64,000 nucleotides of DNA from Hygrocybe punicea. Lineage: Eukaryota > Basidiomycota > Agaricomycetes > Agaricales > Hygrophoraceae. A model generated the notes under the pieces. The model saw nothing but the letters and a program-made list of their open reading frames with translations, was not told the DNA's origin and did no database searches. Positions 22,084 to 34,466 of this stretch are shown in pieces (within the stretch, counting starts at the first letter, position 1; every line of letters begins with the position of its first letter). The stretch is from positions 1,984,001 to 2,048,000 of the forward strand of contig OY744470.1 of assembly GCA_963556145.1 (NCBI GenBank). The letters run 5' to 3'. Made by a program: the position numbers and the translations under genes.

Positions 22084-23202
22084 ATGACAAACAACAAAAG
22101 GAAAACTACAAAAAAAGCCCCGGCTTCCATGCCTCAACAAGGACCTGCACCCACCGCTTCAGGTTCCCTATTTCAAGATGGCTTGCTCGTGCGCATGAAA
22201 GACGTAGAGAGATTGGTGGCAGGATGCCTCGAAAAAGGCAGGGCCGAAGGGATCTTACAAGGCATCGCGGAGGAGCGCGTGCATTGGGAGTCAACCCAAA
22301 TGGCCCCACCAACCCGCATATCAGCATCGACGCAGACGAATGCAGCAACCCAGCCAGAGCCGCTCACCGGCACTTCCGTCTCAACGCAAACAGAGCCGCG
22401 TACCCACGCAAACGCGTCAGCCCAAACGCCAACGCTCATCCCGACCCAAACGGCATCCAGCAGCATCTCCACGTCGACCCAGACGGCGCCATCCACCTGT
22501 GCATCCGTTTCAGCGCAGACTGACGTATCTACAGCATCTTCACTAGCACGCACCAGCAAGACCGTTTCAACGCAAACGACGCGGTTGCCCAGCGTCTCGG
22601 TGGCAACGCAGCACGACCTATTTAGCAATGTCACCGCAACCGCACAGACGACACCACTCATCGGCTCAACCGCGGCCGCCATCTTAGCACACCCGCGTAC
22701 ATCAAAAACGATGCACTACGCGTCAACGCCCACTCAGACAACCCTATCCGCCTGCACGTCTGCGTCAATACAAGCGGACGAGCCACCAATGCGCCCACCA
22801 ACACCCAGTGCGCATGGAGACACTCAGACGGCCCCGCCCTTGCGTGAAAACGTGTCCCAACACACCCCAACGCGTCACACACCCACGTCGACCCCAGGTC
22901 CACCACCCCCACCAAAGAACGTGTCCATACGCGTGTCAGACGGCAATTCCAATGCGCCGGCGCCAGTACCCAGCCAGTTTATGCCCCACAGGCCCAAAAT
23001 CCTGTGCCCGTGCACCAAAACGCGCCCAGACGCGCCCCAGACCCCATTTTCCCTCCAGGTCTATACCCACACGCGCCCACATCAGCCTGGAACCACAACG
23101 TCGCCCCCAGGAAGTCGCAAGCGCCAGCCCCATGTCCAGACGACGTCAAAACGTGAGCCGACGCGTACGCCAGGAACACGGAGACACAGACGGCGAGGGT
23201 AG
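22084..23202 (+). CDS. Gag-like protein with repeated TQT motifs
   Basis: 372 residues from ATG 22084. Residues ~35-70 form a short amphipathic helix of the kind found at the N-terminus of Agaricomycete gag-like proteins (DVERLVAGCLEKGRAEGILQ). Then follows low-complexity sequence with TQT at residues 83, 101, 121, 132, 163, 217 and 247, and AQT at about 114, 144 and 188, each in an STQT-like context. The C-terminus is Pro/Arg-rich and basic. No zinc knuckle, protease or RT. The TQT triplet is the core of ligands of dynein light chain LC8; such binding here is inference only. Confidence 0.6.
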   Translation: MTNNKRKTTKKAPASMPQQGPAPTASGSLFQDGLLVRMKDVERLVAGCLEKGRAEGILQGIAEERVHWESTQMAPPTRISASTQTNAATQPEPLTGTSVSTQTEPRTHANASAQTPTLIPTQTASSSISTSTQTAPSTCASVSAQTDVSTASSLARTSKTVSTQTTRLPSVSVATQHDLFSNVTATAQTTPLIGSTAAAILAHPRTSKTMHYASTPTQTTLSACTSASIQADEPPMRPPTPSAHGDTQTAPPLRENVSQHTPTRHTPTSTPGPPPPPKNVSIRVSDGNSNAPAPVPSQFMPHRPKILCPCTKTRPDAPQTPFSLQVYTHTRPHQPGTTTSPPGSRKRQPHVQTTSKREPTRTPGTRRHRRRG

Positions 23203-23228
23203 CTCAGACGAATGAGGAGATCCCGGCG

Positions 23229-23708
23229 ATGAGCAATGATACGCGCCTAGACGACGGGAAGGGCCAACGAGGGACCGCGAATGGCTCGATTCGCATGTGC
23301 AGCCCCACCCCAGCGAATTTGCCTGCACCTACGTTACCACCTCCGCGATTCGACTGGGCCGAAGACGCCGCCGCGATTCCTGTCCATCCCACCTTTCCAA
23401 CGCGAAATCCCCGCGACATGTCTGCTCTCCACTCCAATACCACGAGAAGACCATTTGCTACCCTACGGCACCGCGCTCGACGACGCAACCGCCCATGCGC
23501 CCAATGTTTCTTCACTGCCCCCACTGGTCCCATCGTCACTCGAAACCATCCACGTGGCATTGGTCCAGGACAGCCCATTGTCACACAACCCCTCATGCCA
23601 ACCAGCTCAAAGCCAACCAACTCGATGCACCTTGATTGGGATCGTGACCCCCGCCTTCATGACTTGAGTCGAGCCCTTGTAGCTTTGGGTTGGACAAGGC
23701 CTAGGTAG
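23229..23708 (+). CDS. Second retroelement frame of unknown function
   Basis: 159 residues downstream of the gag-like frame in another phase. Proline-rich, ending in LDWDRDPRLHDLSRALVALG, which looks like real protein rather than chance. It may be the end of the gag-like product reached by frameshift or splicing, but no junction could be chosen. Confidence 0.4.
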   Translation: MSNDTRLDDGKGQRGTANGSIRMCSPTPANLPAPTLPPPRFDWAEDAAAIPVHPTFPTRNPRDMSALHSNTTRRPFATLRHRARRRNRPCAQCFFTAPTGPIVTRNHPRGIGPGQPIVTQPLMPTSSKPTNSMHLDWDRDPRLHDLSRALVALGWTRPR

Positions 23709-23839
23709 AGTCGAGCTTTCTGTCTGGACTGATTTTTGTTTTGTTTTGTTCTTTTGTGTTTGTCGCTCTCTTTTCTTTTCCCCTTCCCCACCTTTCTTTT
23801 TGCTTCTCTCTCTTTGGCTAGCGACGAGGGCGTCGCTAC

Positions 23840-23854
23840 AAGAGGGGGGGCACT
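23840..23854 (+). other. Polypurine tract
   Basis: AAGAGGGGGGGCACT directly before the 3' LTR, the standard second-strand priming position. Confidence 0.75.
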
Positions 23855-24011
23855 TGTAGTAGTTGTGCCTGTACTGTCACGTGACTGGATTCCCACGGTT
23901 CGTCGTAGTCAGTAGCTGATCTGATGTAGTAGACAGTTCCCATCCTAGTCTTTCCGTGCTTTCCAGCTAGACTCTGTCGGAGAGTCCCTCAGCAGCCTCC
24001 GACCCTCTCCA
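23855..24011 (+). repeat. Short LTR, 3' copy
   Basis: 157 bp, matches 20030-20186; followed by the CCGG duplication. Confidence 0.9.
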
Positions 24012-25191
24012 CCGGTCCGCCACCACTGGTTTCGACGTTCGAGGCCATTGGTTGAAAAAGTCGGGCATGCTCCTGTGTGGCTTTGAGGACGTCCGGGGTG
24101 GTGGTCTCTGCACCAATCGTTGCCGTTGTCCTCATCGTCCTCGTTTCTCTTGTTGTTGAGGCGGTGGGGAGTGGGAGTGCAGCGGAATGGGGGATGGTGG
24201 TGGTAAAAGCCTAAAAGGCGTGTGACTTGTTCACTTGCCTTTTACTACCACATGCCCGCCTCCCAACTTGCCTCCTGCCACATTCCCACCGCCTCAATAA
24301 CAACAGAAATGAGGACAATGAGGACAATGGCAACGATTGGTGCAGAGACCACCACCCTGGACGTCCTCAAAGCCACACAGGAGCACGCCCGACTTTTTCA
24401 ACCAATGGCCTCAAATGTCGAAACCAGCGGTGGCGGACCGGGCACACAGTGACGAAGATGACAAGGGCATTGTGGAGAGTTGCCACTGGCGATGGTGTGG
24501 TTAATGGCGGTGGTGTCGTCAAGATATCGCTGTCGCAACCGCCCTAGTCGCCACCCTCACGCAACTTGATGGTGGGACCAATCTGGACGGCGAAACCCAC
24601 TACGGGGACCACAGGGATGTTGTATATGACGTCCCCATTGTTTTTATCGATGATGGAATGCAAAGGGGGCCGTGGGGGGCCTTAATGGTACAGGTGAGTA
24701 CCCATCCCCCTCCTGCTTTTCCCCCACATACTTACCCCTTCCCGCTGCTCGTTTGGGGCTGGGAGCCCTCCCCAATCCATTCCCTCTCCGTTTCCCCCAA
24801 CCGCCTCGCTTCCCAGACCTTTCCTCGGCATCCGCACGGGTAACCCCCGGGTATTTCACATGGACCCATACCCGATCGGACAAATACCCGTACCCAGGTC
24901 ACGGGTACGGGTCAGGCGGTGGGTCCATTTGGATAGCTGGCAGGTTGGACGGGTATGAGACGGGTCGCGGGTAACCCGACAACCTGTGTATTACAATAAT
25001 AAATACATTTTATTAAAATAAAATAAACAGAGGGTGGGGTACTTTTCCCCGCCCCGCCCGTCCTTCGCGTTCACTGACCCTCCTCGTTCTGCTGTCACGG
25101 CTCCACCCCACCGTCCCCATCATCCTCCTGTGTGCCGGTTCAGACGCGGTCTGAAACCCAGACCGAGGTGGGCTCCCATGAGCTCCGTTCT

Positions 25192-25243
25192 CCTCGCGAA
25201 TGGCAGGCATGTATCAATAGATACGGCGCTGCATATCGCGAGG
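25192..25243. repeat. CTCGCGA hairpin of the small hAT-like element
   Basis: CCTCGCGAATGGCAGGC...GTATC AATA GATAC...ATATCGCGAGG; imperfect stem with a 4-nt centre. Same design as the three units in the other copy (62712, 62861, 62962). Confidence 0.75.
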
Positions 25244-25319
25244 TAGATGGGTGCGGGGGAGCCCTCCGGTGTCCCCAAGGGATGTGGAGGGATGGGGGGT
25301 CTTGTCCCGTGGTCCCTGC

Positions 25320-25700
25320 CTGACATTGCCAGCGTTGCTGCTGCTGCCGCTGCTGCTGCCACTGCTGCTGCTGCTGCTGTTGCTGCCGGTGCTGCTGCTG
25401 CTGCCAATGCTGTTGCTGCCAGCGCTGCTGCTGCTGTCGTTGCAGTTGCTGCTGCTGCTGCTGCTGGCCATTGCCGTCGTCGTTGCCTGGTTGCCGTTGC
25501 CTGGTTGCCGTTGCCATAGCCGTTTCCGTTTCCATTGCCGCCACTGGTGGTGGTGGTGGTGGTGATGTTGCGGCTGTCCCGTGGGTGGTGTTGCTGCCAC
25601 GGCTGCTGCTGCTGGCATTGCTGCTGGCCGTTGCCGTCGTTGTTGTTGCCATTGCCATTGCTGTTGCTGCTGGTGGTGGTGGTGGTGTTGCGGCTGTCCC
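25320..25700. repeat. CTG/GTG trinucleotide-rich tract
   Basis: Interrupted GCTGCTG and GGTGGTG runs inside the small hAT-like element. The alanine- and leucine-rich open frames across it are by-products of the repeat. Confidence 0.85.
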
Positions 25701-27439
25701 GCATCTGTTGGTGTTGGTGTTGGGATCCATGTTGTGTGTGGTGGTGTGCTCACGATGTGCTCGTGGTCAAGTTGCCTGTGGCAGGTAATATTAGTAAAGT
25801 TAAGAAAATTTACGAGACTTACCTGTATTCATGAATGCGACATTGTGTCGTGTTCATGGGCCTTGTGTTGTTGTTGGGTGGTTGTGACAGGAAGTCACGT
25901 TTCAGTCACAGCTACCCGTGGGTTGACCACGGGTCACGGGTTTCTCGCCGGTTCGAATTTGGCTACCCGTACCCGAACCCGACGGGTCAGGGGTACAAAA
26001 CCCGCAGGGGTCCGTATACCCCTGCATATGCCTAGCCACCCCCCTCTCCATGCACCCTTCCCCGCCCCCCCAGTGTCCATCCCTCCCATCACCCACCCTC
26101 CACCACCCTTCGCTATCAATTCCAGACTGTTACGGATCGCTTCTGCAGCGGGCTCCGGCAACAATCAACTTAACAGGGGATCGGCTTCCAGAGGGGAGAA
26201 CAGCAGCTTTCATTGTTGCTTACAGCGAAGACAACACTGCTAAAAAGGGGGGGTCAAGGTCTAATGTCATTGCGAGCCGTGGGGGTTACCCAAAACAAGA
26301 TGAGTCTGCCCCAAGAACCAGACTAAACGTAAGGAAAGGAAAAGAAGAAAAAGTCCGAACCAACAACAAGGACAGTAGATATAGTGAATGGACTTGAGGG
26401 GAGGTAAATGGGAATCCAACCATGAAGCTACAACATGTCCAACTACACCATGTTTTCACCATGAGGCGGACATGAGGCGTCCTCATGTCGATGTTCTCGC
26501 GATCCAACTGGAGGCCCAGGTGTCATTGAGGAATAGAGGGGGTCCGGATGACTCGGATGATTTGTCATCGGATCATGTGATGTGCAGAATTGCCTATTCG
26601 GGGTCTACACTTGCTGTAACAGGCAAGTGCGCAGTCTGGCAAGTGCATTGCACGGTCGGGTCGAAGATGGGTATCGTCCAGTGTAGGATTGGTGATGAGA
26701 GTGTCTTGAGGTAGCGGGGACATAGCGAAAGGTCGATATAAAGGAAAACAAAGGAATGTATGGAGGGAAAACCAACTAGGATGGTGGGATAGTCGAGGTC
26801 AGACATGTGAACAGCATAAGCTGTACCGGATGATGATGTCTGTGTCGATGACGTATCGAGGAGCAATGTCTTGTCCTGTCTGTGGAACAATGCAATCCAC
26901 CTGATGTCGGTATTCGTCCAAGAAAGGGTATCATTGTAAACGAGTGTGGGAGGTATCAAGATGAAAGATGGAAAAGGATAAATGAATGTGGGTCCAGGTT
27001 TCGAGTCATGGCATGAGTGACAAGCTGTGGGAACAAGTCATCGGGTACTGCATTGAAGCGGTGTCGTGCGAACAATATACGATAGGGGTTGGTTCACTGT
27101 TTGGGAAGTCGTATGGTCTGTGGTCGAAGTCCAAAAGAGTATGCTCCGGCGATGGTCGGATTAGAGAGAACAGTGAAATGTCTTGTGATCGGGGATTGTT
27201 CAGAGTTCGCATGCAGGTGAGGAATGTCGTCGGATCGTCAGGGAGGATAATGGTGGGCACAGGGTACGAATATGGAAACCAAATATCCGGGAATGGCAAT
27301 TGTCAATTACGTGTCGATATATTGTCAGTAGACCCAGTCGTTTTGGTTAACCCAATCGCAGATATAGTTGCAAAAGGTAGGTACACATAGCGCAGTTGCT
27401 TGCTGGGGGGGTAGGTTAACCCAAAAGACAGCACTTGCT

Positions 27440-29200
27440 GGGGAAATGTGGTGTGGTAGGTTGACCCAGGTACAGCTCTTGCTGGTCAAGGCTGGCTGGT
27501 TGGGTCAACCTGGTGTCAGCTCTGCCATGGAGTCGGTTAACCCAGGGCAGCTATTCCAGGATGGTTGGGTTGACCCAGGCCCAGCTGTTCAAGCCATGTG
27601 GGTTGACCTGGCTGCAGTTATTGTTGCAGCACTGGGTTGACCCCAGTCCAGCTCTTGCTGCAGGCTGGGGTTGACCTAGATGCAGCTGTTGCTGCAGAAC
27701 TGGGTTGACTAGGGCCCAGCACTTGCTGGAGGGTGGGGTGACTGGGGTCCAGCGATTGCTGCAGCACTGGGTTGACCTGGCCCCAGCTCTTGCTGCAGCA
27801 CCGGGTCAACCAAGGGCCAGTTATTGCTGCAGCATGGGGTTGACCTGGCCCCAGCTCTTGCTGCAGCACCGGGTCAACCAAGGGCCAGTTATTGCTGCAG
27901 CATGGGGTTGACCTGGTCCCAGCTCTTGCTGCAGCACAGGGTCAACCTGGGCCCAGCTATTGCTGCAGCATTGGGTTGACCTGGGCCCAGCTATTGTTGC
28001 AGCACTGGGTTGACCCGGGTCCAGCACCTGCTGCAGGGCTTGGGTTGACCAGGATCAGCTATTGCTGCAGCACCAGGTCGACCTGGGCCCAGGTATTGCT
28101 GCAGCATTGGGCTGACCCGGGTCCAGCACCTGCAGGGCTTGGGTTGACCAGGATCCAGCTGTTGCTGCACCACCAGGTCGACCTGGGCCCAGCTATTGCT
28201 GCCGCATTGGGTTGACCTGGGCCAGATATTGCTGCAGCATTGGGTCGACCTGGTCCCAGCTCTTGCTGCAGCATTGGGTTGACCTGGCCCCAGCTCTGGC
28301 TGCAGAACCGGGTCAACCCAGGGCCAGCTATTGCTGCAGCATTGGGTTGACCTGGTCCCAGCTCTTTCCGCAGCACTGGGTCGACCTGGGCCCAGCTCTT
28401 GCTGCAGCATTGGGTCAACCCAGGTCCAGCTCTTGTTGCAGCATTGGGTCAACCCAGGTCCAGCACCTGCTGCAGGGCTTGGGTTGACCAGGATCCAGCT
28501 ATTGCTGCAGCACTTGGTTGACCCTGGCCCAGCACTTGCTGCAGGGTAGGTTGACCAGGGTCCATATATTGCTGCAGCACTGGGTTGACCCAGGTCCAGC
28601 ACCTGCTGCAGGGCTTGGGTTGACCGGGAGCCAGCGATTGCTGCAGCACTGGGTTGACCTGGCCCCAGCTCTTGCTGCAGCACCGGGTCAACCCAGGGCC
28701 AGTTATTGCTGCAGCATTAGGTGGACCCAGGTCCAGCACCTGCTGCAGGGCTTGGGTTGACCAGGATCCAGCTATTGCTGCAGCACCAGGTCGACCTGGG
28801 CCCAGCTATTGCTGCAACATTGGGTCGACCTGGGCCAGCTATTGCTGCAGGATTGGGTTGACCTGGCCCCAGCTCTTGCTGCAGCCCCAGGTCGACCTGG
28901 GCCCAGCTATTGCCACAGCATTGGGTTGACCTCAGCCTAGCTATTGCTGCAGCACTGGGTTGACCCAGGTCCAGCACTTGCTGCAGGATAGGTTGCCAGG
29001 GGCACAGCTCGTTCTGCACCATTGGGTTGATCCTGGACCCACTGATGGGGCAGGCTTGGGTTCACAAGGGTCTGGCTATTGCTCCAGCACTGCGTTGCCA
29101 TGCCCAGCTTTTGCTGCAGAAATGGGTTGACCCTGGCCCAGCTCTCCCTGCAGCATTGGGTTGACCAGCGTCCAGCTCTTGCTGCAATGTGGGCTCATGT
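27440..29200. repeat. 33-34-bp minisatellite, left arm
   Basis: About fifty variant units of the type GGGTTGACCTGGGCCCAGCT + ATTGCTGCAGCA(T/C)T. Each unit carries two short palindromes, GGTYGACC-like and GCTGCAGC. Open frames on both strands follow from the unit length and are not genes. Confidence 0.92.
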
Positions 29201-29691
29201 CGGTCGACAGGCTTGCATCACATCCCACTTTGCCTGCATGTATTTCATGTTCCAAACATTGCCAGAGCCCACACCAGCTCAAGCCAATATTTATTCAGAA
29301 ACTGCCATATAAAGTAATCAAAATTTTTCAACCTGTACATGACATAAATGTACCACGTAATATAATTTGAATGCACTTATTAAAAACACAGGGAATAGCA
29401 AAATTAAAATTTTATTATTTTGACAATGCACAATCTCTTACTTTTACTATCAGTCAGCCATTACAGGAGCTACTTATCCCCAATGACAATCTATGACAAA
29501 ATCAGAACTTACCCCACTTGGAATATTGTGCTTTTCTATTCAATATTGCTCAATTCTCCATTGGAATCAATATATATAACCTCACTATTACTTAAAATAG
29601 ACATAAATTTAATGATTATTTTATCCAAATACCTAATTAAATAGTGAAGGGCAGAAGGCAGGTGAGAGGAAGATAGGTGGGTGTGGAGTGG

Positions 29692-32214
29692 GAGGAAGGT
29701 GGGAGTGGGAGAAGGGAGTGGGAGTGGAGTGGGAGTGGGAGAAGAGGGAAGGTGGGAAGGCAGCAGGGAAGGGAGGGAGACAGAGACGGAGATGGAGACG
29801 GAGACGGAGAGGGACAGGGAGAGAGGGAGGAGAGTGGACTGTACATACGTTCCTGTTGTCCTCGTCGTCTTCGTCTACGTCTCCGCCATCCTCGTCCCCC
29901 TCGTTCCCGTCCCCGTCCCCGTCCCCGTACACGCCGTTCCGGTCCCTGTCGTTCCCGTTCCCGTCATTCCTCTCGTCGTCGTCATCGTCGTCGTTGTCGT
30001 CGTCATCTGCCGTAGTCCTCGTCGTCCGATGGATGGTCGTCGTCGTCTGCGTCGTCCTGTCGTCCCCTAGCTGGCCGTCCCCGTCGTTCCCGTCCCCGTT
30101 GTCCCCGTTCCCAACGTCGTCCTCGTTGTCGTCGTCCCCGTCTCCGTCCCCGTCCTCGTCCTCGTTGATCCCTGGATGGTCGTCGACTCCGTCGTCCTGT
30201 CGTCTCTTCGCTGGCCGTCTCCGTCCCCGTCGTCTTCCCCGGCTGGCCGTCTGTGCCCTCGTCGCCTCTGTCCTCGTCGTTGCCTGCCATCCGCCGTTTC
30301 GGCCCTTCAGTTGGGCGTTGAGGTGACATGGCGCGGGCATGCGTGTTGCGGTCAATTCCAGGCGCGGCAGTGAGAAAGTCCTTCATAAAAACAATAATAT
30401 TAGCTAGCATAGTAATAGTAATAAATTTTGAGAAATATACATACCTTCTACTTGATTTTGCTGCTGTTGCTGTTCTCGTGGACGCATCGTGGAGTAAGCG
30501 AACCCACGCCGGAGGTTGCCGATTGCCCAAACGGGCGCGAGTTGCCTTATATGTAACCAAGATCTTACTTTTCTCAGTGTAATTGCATGGAGCACAACAA
30601 CTGTGTAGCACATTTAAGACCATGTAGGGATAGAATTAGCCTCTAACTACATCCTCCCCAAATTTTGTATTTTATTATGGCATACATAGAGAGATATCCA
30701 TGATTCATTGATACCTCCCTGCCAATTTCGGACCCTTCAAATGCTACTTTACCAATATTGCTCTGAAAAATATGAGAATAATTGTGAAACTACTATGTAA
30801 AGTATCTATTGTATTGATGATCAGTGCCTGGCACTTGGTGGTCCCAGAATCTGTTGTAGCCAAGAAATGAAAGGTTCAAAGTAAAGCTGAACTTGAAGCT
30901 TGAAGTTCGGACTTGGTTGATGGGTCAGCCACAATGCACAATTCTGTGCATTTGCTTGGCTGAAACAAAGGTCCTGGTCCACCAACAATCAGGCACTTAT
31001 GTGTACCACAATGAGTACTCATTCAAGTACTCCTTAGATTAATTTCAGATTTTTAAGACAAAGTTAGATCATTAAGGGTCCAATTCTGGCAGAGGAATGG
31101 AATAAATTGTGAATAGCTCTTGATGCAGGGCCGAATAAAATACAAATTTTGGTGTGAGGGTAGATATACCATATTTACACCTTTTGAGGATCTCACTTCG
31201 GGTATGCATGCATTGTTGTGCATGCTAGAAGATTCAAAAGCTTCAGCGACACTTCCATGTTTGGCAACTCGAACCCGTTTGGGAAATCGGCAACTGCCGG
31301 TTGGCTTTCCCGCGCGAGTTCAAACATCGACTCGTTTTCAACAAGAACGTGTCAACGACAGGAGACGGGTGCAGAGGAGCACCCGAGGTAATTTCTGATT
31401 TTAACTTTTTGGTATTCTTTGCTAATTGTTGACCTTTTGCAGGTACCCCACGCCAAACAGGCGATTCCGAACACCCAACAGCAGAACACAACGCGCCAGC
31501 AAACAGAACGGAAGCCGACGAAAACGGCCACCGTGAGGATGCCGCGAGGCCGGGTACGAGGATGCGCCAACGACCAGGACGGACGGCCGAGACAACCACG
31601 ACGGCAACGACGAGGACAGTCGACGAGGTCACAGACGGCCGGCGAGGGGACGTCGGGGCGGAGAAGGATAGCGACGGGACGACAGGACGACGGAGACGAC
31701 GACGACCATCCGGGGGACGACGACAACCATCCAGGTGACGACGAGGACGACGACGGGGACGGAGACGCGGATGACGACGACAACGAGGACGATGACGACG
31801 AGGACGGGAACGACGGGAACAGGTACGACAGCGACGGGGACGACGGGGACGAGGACGGCGGAGACGCAGACGAGGACGACGGGACGAGGACGACGGGACG
31901 AGGACGACGGGACGAGGACGACGGGACGAGGACGACGGGATGAGGACGACGGGACGAGGACGGCGGAGATGCAGACGAAGACGACGAGGACGACGGAAAC
32001 GCGAGAGGTATGTACATCCCACCGCTGCTCCCTCTCCCTCTCCCTATCCCAGTCCTCCTCCATCTCCATCTCCCTCTCCCTCTCCCTGCTGCCCTTCCCT
32101 CCTGCCTCCACCTTCCCTCTTCTCCCACTCCCACCCCCTTCTCCCACACCCATCCCCTTCTCCCATTCCCACCTTTCTCCACTCCCACTCCCCACTCCCA
32201 CTCCCACCGTCTTC
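29692..32214. other. Centre of the 7.26-kb element
   Basis: Outer parts (29692-30330; 31540-32214) are GC-rich, imperfectly inverted runs of CGTCGTC/GACGACG and CTCCCACTCC. Next inside is a shared inverted motif GTTGCCGATT...CCCAAACGGG...CGAGTTGCC (30508-30545; 31262-31297). The loop 30620-31240 is AT-rich and unique. No gene recognised. Confidence 0.6.
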
Positions 32215-32705
32215 CCACTCCACACCCACCTATCTTCCTCTCACCTGCCTTCTGCCCTTCACTATTTAATTAGGTATTTGGATAAAATAATCATTAAATT
32301 TATGTCTATTTTAAGTAATAGTGAGGTTATATATATTGATTCCAATGGAGAATTGAGCAATATTGAATAGAAAAGCACAATATTCCAAGTGGGGTAAGTT
32401 CTGATTTTGTCATAGATTGTCATTGGGGATAAGTAGCTCCTGTAATGGCTGACTGATAGTAAAAGTAAGAGATTGTGCATTGTCAAAATAATAAAATTTT
32501 AATTTTGCTATTCCCTGTGTTTTTAATAAGTGCATTCAAATTATATTACGTGGTACATTTATGTCATGTACAGGTTGAAAAATTTTGATTACTTTATATG
32601 GCAGTTTCTGAATAAATATTGGCTTGAGCTGGTGTGGGCTCTGGCAATGTTTGGAACATGAAATACATGCAGGCAAAGTGGGATGTGATGCAAGCCTGTC
32701 GACCG

Positions 32706-34466
32706 ACATGAGCCCACATTGCAGCAAGAGCTGGACGCTGGTCAACCCAATGCTGCAGGGAGAGCTGGGCCAGGGTCAACCCATTTCTGCAGCAAAAGCT
32801 GGGCATGGCAACGCAGTGCTGGAGCAATAGCCAGACCCTTGTGAACCCAAGCCTGCCCCATCAGTGGGTCCAGGATCAACCCAATGGTGCAGAACGAGCT
32901 GTGCCCCTGGCAACCTATCCTGCAGCAAGTGCTGGACCTGGGTCAACCCAGTGCTGCAGCAATAGCTAGGCTGAGGTCAACCCAATGCTGTGGCAATAGC
33001 TGGGCCCAGGTCGACCTGGGGCTGCAGCAAGAGCTGGGGCCAGGTCAACCCAATCCTGCAGCAATAGCTGGCCCAGGTCGACCCAATGTTGCAGCAATAG
33101 CTGGGCCCAGGTCGACCTGGTGCTGCAGCAATAGCTGGATCCTGGTCAACCCAAGCCCTGCAGCAGGTGCTGGACCTGGGTCCACCTAATGCTGCAGCAA
33201 TAACTGGCCCTGGGTTGACCCGGTGCTGCAGCAAGAGCTGGGGCCAGGTCAACCCAGTGCTGCAGCAATCGCTGGCTCCCGGTCAACCCAAGCCCTGCAG
33301 CAGGTGCTGGACCTGGGTCAACCCAGTGCTGCAGCAATATATGGACCCTGGTCAACCTACCCTGCAGCAAGTGCTGGGCCAGGGTCAACCAAGTGCTGCA
33401 GCAATAGCTGGATCCTGGTCAACCCAAGCCCTGCAGCAGGTGCTGGACCTGGGTTGACCCAATGCTGCAACAAGAGCTGGACCTGGGTTGACCCAATGCT
33501 GCAGCAAGAGCTGGGCCCAGGTCGACCCAGTGCTGCGGAAAGAGCTGGGACCAGGTCAACCCAATGCTGCAGCAATAGCTGGCCCTGGGTTGACCCGGTT
33601 CTGCAGCCAGAGCTGGGGCCAGGTCAACCCAATGCTGCAGCAAGAGCTGGGACCAGGTCGACCCAATGCTGCAGCAATATCTGGCCCAGGTCAACCCAAT
33701 GCGGCAGCAATAGCTGGGCCCAGGTCGACCTGGTGGTGCAGCAACAGCTGGATCCTGGTCAACCCAAGCCCTGCAGGTGCTGGACCCGGGTCAGCCCAAT
33801 GCTGCAGCAATACCTGGGCCCAGGTCGACCTGGTGCTGCAGCAATAGCTGATCCTGGTCAACCCAAGCCCTGCAGCAGGTGCTGGACCCGGGTCAACCCA
33901 GTGCTGCAACAATAGCTGGGCCCAGGTCAACCCAATGCTGCAGCAATAGCTGGGCCCAGGTTGACCCTGTGCTGCAGCAAGAGCTGGGACCAGGTCAACC
34001 CCATGCTGCAGCAATAACTGGCCCTTGGTTGACCCGGTGCTGCAGCAAGAGCTGGGGCCAGGTCAACCCCATGCTGCAGCAATAACTGGCCCTTGGTTGA
34101 CCCGGTGCTGCAGCAAGAGCTGGGGCCAGGTCAACCCAGTGCTGCAGCAATCGCTGGACCCCAGTCACCCCACCCTCCAGCAAGTGCTGGGCCCTAGTCA
34201 ACCCAGTTCTGCAGCAACAGCTGCATCTAGGTCAACCCCAGCCTGCAGCAAGAGCTGGACTGGGGTCAACCCAGTGCTGCAACAATAACTGCAGCCAGGT
34301 CAACCCACATGGCTTGAACAGCTGGGCCTGGGTCAACCCAACCATCCTGGAATAGCTGCCCTGGGTTAACCGACTCCATGGCAGAGCTGACACCAGGTTG
34401 ACCCAACCAGCCAGCCTTGACCAGCAAGAGCTGTACCTGGGTCAACCTACCACACCACATTTCCCC
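32706..34466. repeat. 33-34-bp minisatellite, right arm
   Basis: Exact mirror of the array at 27440-29200, variant units included. Confidence 0.92.

Larger units (their letters stand above)
20030..24011 (+). mobile_element. Short-LTR retroelement with gag-like frames only
   Basis: Direct 157-bp LTRs (20030-20186 and 23855-24011) start TGTAGTAGTTGTG and end CCCTCTCCA. The 4-bp duplication CCGG flanks both ends; the opposite arm of the host palindrome keeps the empty site GTGTGCCCGGTCCGCC. A tRNA-complementary site follows the left LTR and a purine tract precedes the right one. The internal region encodes two gag-like frames and no protease, RT or integrase, so movement would depend on another element. 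A 1,652-bp solo LTR is inserted at 20262. Confidence 0.88.
24828..26034. mobile_element. Small non-autonomous hAT-like element, copy 1
   Basis: Shares its ends with 62516-63692: left GCACGGGTAACCCCCGGGTA, right TACCCCTGCATATGCCTA, with ACGGGTA/TACCCGT repeats just inside both ends. The right side is followed by GCCACCCC, which is the matching 8-mer of the empty site in the opposite arm. The extreme left few bases and ~17 bp of host are deleted (junction CCTCG|GCATCC). Contains one CTCGCGA hairpin (25192-25243), a trinucleotide-rich core and no credible coding sequence. Confidence 0.75.

Noticed and set aside
25120..25788. Poly-Ala, poly-Leu and poly-Gln frames
   Set aside because: By-products of the CTG/GTG trinucleotide tract inside the small hAT-like element.
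24828..26034. Helitron
   Set aside because: No CTRR end hairpin or AT insertion; the second copy has a perfect 8-bp duplication and inverted TAGT ends, which fits hAT.
29633..32373. Large Asp/Arg- or Ser/Pro-rich frames in the centre of the 7.26-kb element
   Set aside because: Caused by GACGACG/CGTCGTC and CTCCCACTCC repeats; the same DNA is open in several frames on both strands.
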